A stretch of DNA of 64,000 nt from Microglena sp. YARC (lineage: Eukaryota; Chlorophyta; Chlorophyceae; Chlamydomonadales; Chlamydomonadaceae), in the NCBI GenBank assembly GCA_022414725.1, contig CM039466.1, positions 12,604,099-12,668,098 of the forward strand. The letters run 5' to 3'. Shown here one piece after another: positions 1 through 10,600 of this stretch. Under the pieces are notes generated by a model. It did no database searches and was not told where the DNA came from. It was given only the letters and a program-made list of their open reading frames with translations. How positions within the stretch are numbered: position 1 is the first letter of the stretch; each line of letters starts with the position of its first letter. Both the position numbers and the translations under genes were made by a program.

Positions 1-11
1 GGAACGGCAAC

Positions 12-83
12 TTATATTAGTGTTTGAAAAACTAATATGACCTAATATATATAGTGTCACAATAATATTAGTTTTTCAAATTA
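12..83. repeat. AT-rich inverted repeat
   Basis: GAAAAACTAATAT near 27 is answered by its reverse complement ATATTAGTTTTTC near 66, in very AT-rich sequence. It may be the end of a small mobile element. Nothing coding is visible in the first 190 bases. Confidence 0.4.
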
Positions 84-189
84 ATTCGAAATTCTGGTGA
101 GACGGCTCGTCCGACTAATATTATATAATATTATTTAATATTCTTTATTCACTCATATTATATTACATAGCCGACCCCTACATATAAAT

Positions 190-380
190 AGGGATAGGCA
201 ATATGATATCATATGATATCATGTCAGCATACGATATCATATGATATCATATGATGCCGGCAGTCTGACTAGGCAAAAGTTACCGTTTATGTACGATATC
301 ATATGATGCATTTTGTATGATATCATATGATATCATACTCGCCTTTGGTCAAAATGATATGATATGCCGATCCCTACATT
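190..380. mobile_element. ATGATATCAT-palindrome MITE-like element, copy 1
   Basis: The copy starts and ends with clusters of the self-complementary word ATGATATCAT. A conserved core lies between them, with GGCAGTCTGACTAGGC on one side and CATACTCGCC on the other. Three more copies with the same layout lie at about 47205, 58540 and 62703, so this is a dispersed family. No coding capacity is seen. Confidence 0.7.
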
Positions 381-383
381 TAA

Positions 384-1240
384 ATCAGGAGATGCCAAGG
401 AATCCAATTTTTTACTACTCCTGATCAATTTTTTCTGATAGTGGGGATGTTATGGCATGTAACATGGCGATATTATGAGACATTTTGCAGGTCATTCTGA
501 GCACTTCATTTTGGGGGGGGGGGGCGGGGGGCGGGGGGGGGGGGGGGGGAACAGCCCTCCTCGATTTGTTTTCTAACTTCTTACTCAGACCACCAAATGA
601 CATTCTGAGACCACGATGAGTAGGCTGTCGCAAGGGCAATCCATTGGCACCACTTTGGAACTCGTCCAATGAGTATCTACCCCTTGGGTGGGTGGGTGGG
701 TGGGTGAATAGGTGGGAGGCTGGGTGGGTGAATGGGTGAGTGGGTGGGTGAATGGATGAGTATGGGTGGTATGGCCCCAGCCCTGTAAGGGGAATTCGAG
801 GATGCCATTGTGTGGCGCACATGTAACCCCCAGAAATCCATACCTAAGTTTTTCAAAAAAGGGGTATTTCCATTGAAGGGGGGGGGGGGGGGGGGGAGGG
901 CAGCCCTCTTCAGGTTTTTTAGGGATCGGTGTCCCCCATTTTTTTTATGCTCCCGTATAAATAGATAAAAAGCATTGGGCGTTTGGCCCCAGAGCAAGGC
1001 AAACGGGCTGGCCCCCTCAACCTCGCGCGCCTTGTAATAAGGCGTAATATTTATGTATAGATAAAAAGCAAGAGGTACCTTGATATACTTGGATTCCATA
1101 TCCATATCGATGTTGCGGTACAAAATAATGTTTGCTCCCCCCCCCCCCCCCCCCTGTATAAAATGTTAATGTATAAAATGTAAATACATCACATGAAAAT
1201 ACATAAATAGAAGAAGGGCTGTACCCTCTAGGGGCTTTGG
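384..1240. other. Intergenic low-complexity stretch
   Basis: This stretch has G-runs near 513-549 and 878-896 and a C-run near 1136-1154. A GGTGGGTG-type minisatellite lies at about 688-770. A decayed SINE tail lies at about 970-1045 and resembles those near 44.75, 47.65 and 54.4 kb. The open frames here are repeat translations. The remaining exons of the TAD3-like gene would be expected here or beyond the left edge, but I could not identify them. Confidence 0.6.
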
Positions 1241-1404
1241 CGCTTAAGTATTTGTACTGATAATCTGGGGGGTCTTCGGCACCCTTTCTGCACCCTTATA
1301 CACCAGATACCCCCCTTTTAAGCAATAAAATAAAAGGGTGTCCAAAAATGTCTGTAATACTCCTGGTTCCACATGGGTTCTACATACGTAAGAAAGGGAC
1401 TTAC

Positions 1405-1681
1405 TCGGCAGGGGCAGCAGCACTAGGGAGGGGGGCTGACAATCTGGGGGGGCAGGACAAAGCACTATGTCCAAGAAACCTTTCCCAGATTCCCCTTCAG
1501 CCTTTCGAATGCGCTTTACATGGCTCATGTCGGTGAGCGGAAGATTCAATGATAAGCTCTTCATCATCAAATTCGCAAGTTTGGTGGGGATGGTGGCCAC
1601 CACGACATGCAGCAGCTCCAAGGGAGGGATGTCATGGGCCGCGACCAACTCGGCCGGCCCGAAGTCAGCGCACGAATCCAT
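1405..1681 (-). CDS. TAD3/ADAT3-like tRNA adenosine deaminase subunit, first exon only
   Basis: The exon encodes about 92 residues from an ATG at 1681. The stretch around PPLELLHVVVATIPTK, then PLTDMSHVKRIRK and GFLDIVLCP, matches the N-terminal pattern of TAD3/ADAT3. That protein is the non-catalytic partner of TAD2 in the enzyme that makes inosine at tRNA wobble position 34; the family typically shows a hydrophobic segment, then 'HLKR(I/V)RK', then 'ILC'. A good donor (GTAAGT) follows codon 92 in phase 1 at 1404. The frame stays open to 1244, but that extension looks intronic. The deaminase domain is not visible, so the rest of the gene lies in unrecognised exons or outside the window. It is divergent from IWS1. 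The family call rests on motif recall, not on an alignment. Confidence 0.55.
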
Positions 1682-2223
1682 GCGTTAGGCTGTGCTCGAT
1701 ATATTGGGGGTATCAGTTTAGGGGTGTGTCTGGGGGTGTGTGTTGGAACGCATGCGCATGCTGGCTTCCTCTTTTAGGTCGGCGAGCGGGGTGGGTGGTG
1801 ACAGCTCACGAAAGACGATGATGGTCGTCTTTTGATTTGGGGCTGGCTTAGTATTAATGCTTGAATGGAAGGCTTTAGCGCATGCAAGTGAGGTAGAACA
1901 GCATGCGGGTGAATAATGCGCGAGCTGATTTTGGACTTGCTCAGAGTACCAGGATCGATGCGCGGGGAGAGGAAAAGCACAGACGGGATTGCGATAGTTT
2001 CTGGGGTAATTCAGGGTAATGAAAGAGATGGCACGAAGCTCGACCAGTCCAAGCCAAGTCCACCAGGTCCAAGCCAACTCCCGGCTGTTTACCGGCCCAT
2101 TCATGCGTTGAGACCCTGGTTGAGACATGGGACCTGTTGCATTTCATTTCCCCTTCTCTTGACCAATTATCGATACCTTGATTACAGCGCGATAATTCCT
2201 ACTTGTAAAGCCGTACCAGCGCA
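1682..2223. promoter_or_regulatory. Shared intergenic region between divergent TAD3-like and IWS1 genes
   Basis: These 542 bp separate two start codons on opposite strands, so both promoters probably lie here. A short direct repeat built on CCAAGCCAA and CCACCAGGTCC lies near 2048-2085. I see no clear TATA box. This is inferred from gene layout only. Confidence 0.4.
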
Positions 2224-5200
2224 ATGTCCGACCTTGAGGATGACATGAACGAGGTAAGTCGAGTGTCAAGTCCAGTGTCTGGTCCACCTCTTTAGCTTAC
2301 GTTTCCCATACAAAGAGCGCATTGTTCGCATCGTCGCACCAGTTCAGCGAAAACGGACGGGGTGCATGAATTCGCTTTCTATTTGTCGCAGTATGGAGCA
2401 GCGGACGCTGGAAAGGCCTCCCTCTTCGATGAGAACGATGAGGACGATTACCAACCAGGATTAGAAGACGAGGGGCTTGAGGATGATATCCCTGACGAGG
2501 AGGATGCGGGGCCAGCGCAGGAACTGGAGCCTGCTGCTCCCACGGCTGAAGATCGCAAGGCCATCATGGCTAGGCTTGTCGCAAAGAAGAAGAGAGAGGC
2601 GGTGAGTACGCGACATCCAGGATCTGAAGCAAGGGGTGATGGGAGGTGATGCGAAGGGCATCCTTAGTGCTTTTTTCTTCTCTTCAGAAGCTATGCATGT
2701 GCAGATACGTGGTTTTTCCTCACAAGCAGCTTAAGAAGATATAAGACCCAGGCCCTTAGCCTGTGCTGAGAGAGGGAGATGGAGAGGGAAAAGCACCTTG
2801 ACGGACATTTCAATTCCTGCCTTCATACACGCCTGTCCTTTGAGCCCATCACTGCACACACCAGCCCCACCTTTTCTGCCCCCAAACCCACTCCTGCTAC
2901 CCCCAACCCCATACTCCCATCATCACTCGCATGCATCACACATCACTCACATGCATCACACATCACTCGCATCCATCATGCATCACACATCACCCGCATC
3001 ACCATGCAACGCATGATGCACGCTCACCATGCATCTTTCTTCAATTTGTTACAAGGTTCTTTACTCCGGCAATACGGCGTCTAACTGTCTGCAACATACA
3101 AAACTTCCCCCAGTACCATATCCACGGAAACCAGATAGTGCGACAGGGTTGGAACTCAGACAGATCATTAACATGTCCACGTCTGTACATCACGCAACAC
3201 CATGATACACAGGAGGGACCCGCCTCAGGTGATGATGAGGAGGGCGGTTCCGGCAGGAGGAGGAAGACGGGCTCGGGAGACAAGAAAGACAAGAAGAAGA
3301 GGAAGGCAGAGGGCCCCTCTGAGGGCCGTGGTAGGCCCCAGCGTGGGGCTGCAGGAGCAGGAGAGGGAGAGGAGGGGGGTGACTTGGCTGACATCCCTGA
3401 CTTTGAGGCCCCTGAAGATGACGTAGAGACGGCAGCAGACCGTGGCTTCATCGATAACAGTGGTGAGTGTGGGCATGGTTGTGTAGGTAGAGTGAGTGGG
3501 TGAGTGCTGTAGAGTGAGCGTGTGCGTGCTGTTAAGTGAGTGGATGCGTGATGGTGAGTGTGGGCGTGGTGGCATGAGGTAGAAGCAGCAGCTGCCCGTG
3601 GCTTCATCGAGAACAGTGGTGAGTGTGGGCATGGTTGCATTAGGTAGAGTGAGTGGGTGCATGATGGTGAGTGTGGGTGCGTGATGGCATGAGGTAGAGG
3701 TGCTTTGTAAGCTTATACTTGTACTCAGTGGCTGCGGTCCCTGACTTGGTGCCATGCGACTTTGTGCCGCCAGTATGCTTCTAGTGCCGCCAGTATGCCT
3801 CCCCTAATTGGCACCAAACATAATGCTCAAAACAAAGATTTAGTACATAACAATGTTTTTCCCATAGCGCTTTCGTAGTTCTCTTGCTATTGCCTATTAA
3901 CATAATCCGGATGAAAAACTTATTACAGCGGTAGCAGAGGCTATTAATAATGAGGCTCCGGAAGACGACGTAAAGTTACTGTTTCGATGCAGGCTGCGAA
4001 AGCGGTTCCATATCGTAGCAAACTCGCTGGCTTGCTGGCTGAGAAATGTGAGTGGGTGTATACATGTGTAGGTACATGTGTTGGTACATGTAGGTGGGTG
4101 GATGGGTGGGTGGGTTGGTAGTACGATGCATGTATGTATGTTGCTTGTTTGTATGCTGCTTGTTTGTATGCTGCTTGTATGTATGATGCTTGATTGTATG
4201 TATATTGCTTGTTTGTATTCTGCTTGTATGTATGTTGCAGAAACAAGTCTTGAAATACTTGTCAGAGATGGCAGCTTACTGTGGTTTCATCAATCATAGT
4301 ATTGAGTGTGGACGCGGTTGCCACTGTTTCTTTTTGGGGCCACGCGTAGCAGCTTCTTGGCAGCTCCCTGACCCCGTCCTTGGTCCGCACCTGAAGCTAG
4401 CTAGTGTACCTAAAAACTGGCATGGCATGCATTCCAACGCTGCTGAAAATGTTGGGCTTGGCAGCTTCCCGCCAGCTCCATTAGCCAGCAACTGGGGCAA
4501 GCCCAAAGCTTTCGGCTGCATTTGAATGTCTCTCTTATCAGCTTTCGTACACACTAGCTAGCTTCAGGTCTGGCTCAAGGGTGGTTCAAAGGAGCTGCCT
4601 AGAAGCTGCTACGCGTAGCCCAAAAAAGAAAGAGTGAACATATTATCACAGCAAGCTGTGCTGAGCTGCATTGCTGGCGATGATGATTATGAGCAGGAGG
4701 AGAACGTTGGTAGCAATGTGGTTGAGGACGAGTCAGAGGAACAAATAAACAGTTAACATATTCTCACAGAATGTTGGTAGCGATGTGGTTCAGGACGAGG
4801 ACAAGGAAAACATAAACAGTGGACATATTCTCGCCGCAAGCTATGCTGTGTTGCATTGCAGGAGATGATGATGATGATGAGGAGGAGAATGTTGGTAGCA
4901 ATGTGGTTGTGGACAAGGACGAGGAACAAATAAACAGTTAATTTTTGCTCACAGAACGTTGGTAGTGATGTGGTTGAGGACAGGGAAAACATAAACTGTT
5001 AACATATTCTCGCCGCAAGCTGTGCTGTGTTGCATTGCAGGAGATGATGATGATGATGATGAAGAGGAAAACGTTGGTAGCAATGTGGTGGAGGACGAGT
5101 CCGAGGCAAAAATAAACAGTGAACATATTCTCACAGCAAGCTGTGCTGTGTTGCATTGCAGGCGACGAGGAGGAGGAGGAGGAGAACGTTGGCAGCGATG

Positions 5201-7580
5201 TGGTTGAGGATGAGTACGAGGACATCCCCCCCCCTGAGGAGGCAGAGGAGGGAGAGCCCGAGGCAGATGAGGCTGAGTTTGGTGCCAAGAAGCGCAGGAA
5301 GCAGAAGGAGTCTGAGGCACAGATGGCGGTACGCACTGACTCATCACAAACCACTGCTCATTGCTAATCACTGCTCATTACTGGTGCTCTTAGGAGTCTG
5401 AGGCACAGATGGCGGAACGCACTGACTCATCACCATCCACTGCTCATTACTAATCACTGCTCATTACTGGTGTCTCTTAAGAGTCTGAGGCACAGATGGC
5501 GGTACGCACTGACTCATCACTAATCACTGCTCATTACTGGTGTCTCTTAAGAGTCTGAGGCACAGATGGCGGTACGCACTGACTAATTACTAACCACTGC
5601 TCATTACTGGTGTCTGTGAGGTTCATCCTTGTGTTAGGAAGCACACAGAGTCTGAGGCACAGATGGTGATACGCGGCACAGCCTTTCTTTTCCACCCCAA
5701 GCAGCAGCTTCTAAGCAGCTCCCCTGACTTGCTATTTGGCTAAACCTAACAGAACCTGGCATCTTGAAGCTGACACAGTCTTCTGTCCAGAAGTGCTGAA
5801 TTATTTGGGTGTAGCGCAGTGGCTGGCTTCGGGGGCTGTCTAGAAGCTGGTGAGAAAAGCCGAGGAAAAATAAGCCCTGGTACGCATTGACTCATTACTA
5901 ACTACTGCTGACTCATTACTAACTACTGCTGACTCATTACTAACTACTGCTGTACGCACTGACTCATTACTAACTACTGCTGACTCATCACTACCTACTG
6001 CTGTACACACTGCCTAATTACTTACTGCTGTTGACTCATTACTAACTACTGCTGTACGCACTGACTCATTACTAAATACTGCCGACTCATTACTAACTAC
6101 TGCTGTACATTCTGCCTCACTACTAACTGCCGTTGACTCATTTCTAACTACTGCTGTACGTACTGACTCATTACTACCTACTGCTGACTCATTACTACCT
6201 CCTGCTGCACACACTGCCTCATTACTAACTGCTGTTGACTCATTACTAACTACTGCTGTACGTACTGACTCATTACTACCTACTGCTGACTCATTACTAC
6301 CTCCTGCTGCACACACTGCCTCATTACTAACTGCTGTTGACTCATTACTAACTACTGCTGTACGTACTGACTCATTACTACCTACTGCTGACTCATTACT
6401 ACCTACTGCTGTACACAATGCCTCATTACTAACTGCTGTTGACTTATTACTAACTACTGCTGTACATACTGACTCATTACTACCTACTGCTGTACACAAT
6501 GCCTCATTACTAACTGCTGTTGACTTATTACTAACTACTGCTGTACATACTGACTCATTACTAACTGTTGCTGTACACACTGACTCATTACTAACAACTG
6601 CTCATTAATATGGTCTTCTATGTTGATTCTTTTGGCTTCTGTTGTTCCAGGTCAGTAAAAAAACATGAAACAAAAACCTAAACAGTTCAGCCCTCCTGCC
6701 CCCCCCCCCTCCCCCCCCTTTTTTCCCCCTGTCCTGTCCTGACCCGTCCCGTCCCGCCCCCGCCCCCCCGCTCCACACTCACAATCCCTGCCTGCGTCCC
6801 TCCTCCCTACCAGATGGTAGTGGATAATAAGCTAGCCAAGATGGAGATCCCCCCCCCCCCACACACACACATGCACCCTGCCCACACAAACCCTGCTCCG
6901 TCCCGTCCACCCACACTCCCGCCCCCTGACCCACACTCACAATCCCTGCATGCGCCCCTCCTCCCTTCCAGATGGTAGTGAATGACAAGCTAGCCAAGAT
7001 GGAGTCCCCCCCACCACCACCACACACACACACACACACACAAACGTACACACAATCCCTGTCTGCTCCCCTCCAGATGGTCGTGGATTACAAGTTAGCC
7101 AAGATGGAGTTCCACCTCCCCCCCGCCAACACACCCACAATCCCCCCCCCCCCCCCCCCCCATGCACAAACACACACACAATCCTTGTGTGCTCCCTCCA
7201 GATGGTCGTGGATGACAAGTAAGCCAAGATGGAGTTCTGCCTCCCCCCACCCGCACACCCACAATCCCCCCCCACCCACCCACCCACCCACCCACAATCC
7301 CTGCCCCCACCCACAATCCCTGCCTGCTCCCCTCCAGATGGTCGTGGATGACAAGCTAGCCAAGATGAAGTCCCCCCCCCCTAAAACACACACACACACA
7401 AACACACACACACTCTGCCCCTCCCCTCCCCCCCCCACACACACATCTACCGCTCACGCACCACCACCACACACACACACACACACACACAATCCCTGCC
7501 TGCTCCCCTCCAGATGGTTGTGGATGACAAGCTAGCCAAGATGGAGTTCCGCCCCCTCCCCCCCCCCCCCCCCCCCCCCC

Positions 7581-7616
<36 letters not shown>

Positions 7617-10600
7617 ATCCCTGTCTGCTCCCCTCCAGATGGTTGTGGATGACAAGCTAGCCAAGATGGAGTTCCGCCCCCTCCCCCCCACCCCACCCCC
7701 CCCACCCACACCCCCACCCACACTCATAATCCCTGTCTGCTCCTCCCCAGATGGTTGTGGATGACAAGCTAGCCAAGATGGGGTTCCGCCCCCTCCCCCC
7801 CCCCCCCCCCCCACACACACACTGCACCACCACCACCACCACACGCACACAATCCCTGCCTGCTCCCCTCCAGATGGTTGTGGATGACAAGCTAGCTAAG
7901 ATGGAGGCTGCTGCTGAAGAAGACATGGAGCAACATGAGGCTGGAAGGCCGGCAGTCCAGAAGTTGAAAATGCTGAAGGAGGCCGATGATTTCTTGGCTC
8001 AGGTGGGTAACACTGTGGGAAATATTGCTGCTGGAGAGAAGGTTAACTAGGATGGTGGTAGGGCTGGTGTTGGTTGAAAATTGTTGAAAATGCTGAAGGA
8101 GGTTGATGATTTCTTGGCTCAGGTGGGTAACACTGGTTGGTTGGTGGTGGGGGTTGTCACAGTTTGGCGGTTAGGTTAGGTGCTGTCACAGTTTGGCGGT
8201 TGGCAGTTAGGTGCTGTCACAGGTGGGAGGGCAGGTGGTGTGTGTGGAAAGTGGTGAGACTGCCAACATGCACAATCAAAATCACACCACTAGAAAGCAG
8301 GGGAAGCTCCCTACCACCCAACCCACACTCATCCACCCCTCTCTCCCTTACACTAACCCATCCCCTTCTCGGCCACCCACATATCCCCCACCCCTCATCT
8401 CCCAGTGCAGAATGCATATCCACCACTCCATGTCCACCACCCCCCACCAGACATCCCCCACCAGACATTCCTCACCACCATCCCCCACCACTCCATATCC
8501 ACCACCCCACCAGACATTCCTCACCACCATCCCCCACACTCCATATCCACCACCCCCCACCAGACATTCCTCACCACCATCCCCCACCACTCCATATCCA
8601 CCACCCCCACCAGACATTCCTCACCACAATCCCCCACCACTCCGTTTCCACCATCCCCACCAGACATTCTCACCACCATCCCCCACAACCATCCCCCACC
8701 ATCCCACTCCATATCCACCATTCACCACCAGACATTCATAACCCCCCACCCATCCTCCTCCTCCCCTAAGGCAGCCTGCACCTGTAGGTTGTTAAAGAAG
8801 TGTTCAGGGTGTTCAACACCTGTACACCAACTACATGGTTAACCAATGATGTGCATAAACAGGTTTTTAACACCCTGGGCGTATTTAAGGCATGACCCCC
8901 CCCTTCCCCCCCCCCCCCCCCCCCCCCCCCCCTAGAACCATGAAATGTTCATCAGCGCTGGTGGCCTGGGTGTATTGAAGGCATGGCTCCCCCCCCACTA
9001 CCGATCCTCCTCCTACCCACAGTCATGTACCACTACCGCCCACCACAATTGCGGAACATTTACCATGAAATATTAGTCAGCGCTGGTGGCCTGGACGTAT
9101 TGAAGGCATGACTCCCCCCCCACACACCCATCCTCCTCCTACCCACGCTCAAGTACCACTACCGCCCACCCAATTGCAGAAAAATAACCATGAAATGTTC
9201 ATCAGCACTGGTGGCCTGGGTGCATTGAAGGCGTGGCTCCCCCCCACCCATCCTCCTCCTACCCACACTCATGTGCCACTGCCGCCCACCCCAATTGCAG
9301 AAAAAGTATCATGAAATGTTCATCAGCGCTGGTGGCCTGGGCGTATTGAAGGCATGGTTGGAACCCTACAGTGATGGCTCCCTCCCCAACGTGAAAGTGA
9401 GGGGGTGCGTTCTCAGGGCCTGCAAGGTATGTGCGCTCTTCCTATGGGTGCGGTGGGTATGAGGTGAGGGGTCTTGTGTGTAAACTACACTAGTTGGTAC
9501 TTGGTGTGGGTGTAATAGCATGGAGGGGGCTGCAAACTGGGGTAATGATCGTAAATTTGGTGGTGGTGGTGGTGGTGGTGGTGGTTAGAATATAGCCACA
9601 GTGATGGCTCCCTCCCCAACGTGAAAGTGAGGGGATGCGTTATCAGGGCCTGCAAGATATGTGCTCCCTTCCTTGAATAGTTGCCACTTTGTGTAGGTGT
9701 AATAGCGTGGTGTGGGCTGCAAACTGCGGTAGTGGTGGTAAATGTGATGGTGGTGGTGGTTCACAGATAGCATACAGTGATGGCTCCCTCAACAACGTGA
9801 AAGTGAGGGGATGCGATCTCAGGGCCTGCAAGGTATGTGCTCCAGGGTACAACATGGCGCGCGCTATTGTACGCTAGCACGCAAGGTTTTGGGGACCGAT
9901 TGTTTGATTGAAGCAAATTCGTAAATTCCCTCTGCCCCAAAAGAGGCAATTGCGCTTTTTAAGCAACCCAAAATGTCCCAATGTTGTACCCTTATGTACT
10001 CTCTCCCTAGACTACTTTCCACTTAGCTCGGGTGTAATGATGTGAAGTGGGCTGCAAACTGCAATAATGGTCGTAAATGTGGTGGTGGTGGTTCACAGAT
10101 AGCATACATTGATGGCTCCCTCCACAACGTGAAAGTGAGGGGATGCGTTCTCAGAGCCTCCAAGGTGTGTGCGCTCTCCCTAGAATACTTACTGAGTGTA
10201 ATGGCGTGATGTGGGCTGTAAACTGCGGTAATGTTTGTAAATGTGGTGGTGGTGGTGGTGGTGGTGCACAGACAACAGTGAGGGCTCCCTCCCCAACGTG
10301 AAATTGAAGGAATGCGTGCTCAGGGCCTGCAAGGTATGTGCGCTCTCCCTGTGGGTGCAGTGGGTGTGAGGTGAGGGGTCCTGTGTATACTAGACGAGTC
10401 GCCACTTGATGTGGGTGTAATGGCGTGGAGGGGGCGCCAGACTGTGTTAATTGTTTTGATTGCGGTGGTGATGGTGGTTCACAGATAGCATACAGTGATC
10501 GCTCCCTCCCCAACGTGAAAGTGAGGGAATGCGTTATCAGGGCCTGCAAGGTATGTGCGCTCTCCCTAGACTAGTTACTACTTGGTGTGGGTGTAATGGT

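Noticed and set aside
5880..6610. 188-residue minus-strand open frame (SNESVCTAV repeats)
   Set aside because: It is a periodic translation of the minisatellite in IWS1 intron 4.
6779..7850. Gly/Val/Cys and Pro/His-rich open frames on both strands
   Set aside because: They result from C-runs, CA microsatellites and repeated exon 5 edges; only the last copy joins the IWS1 frame.
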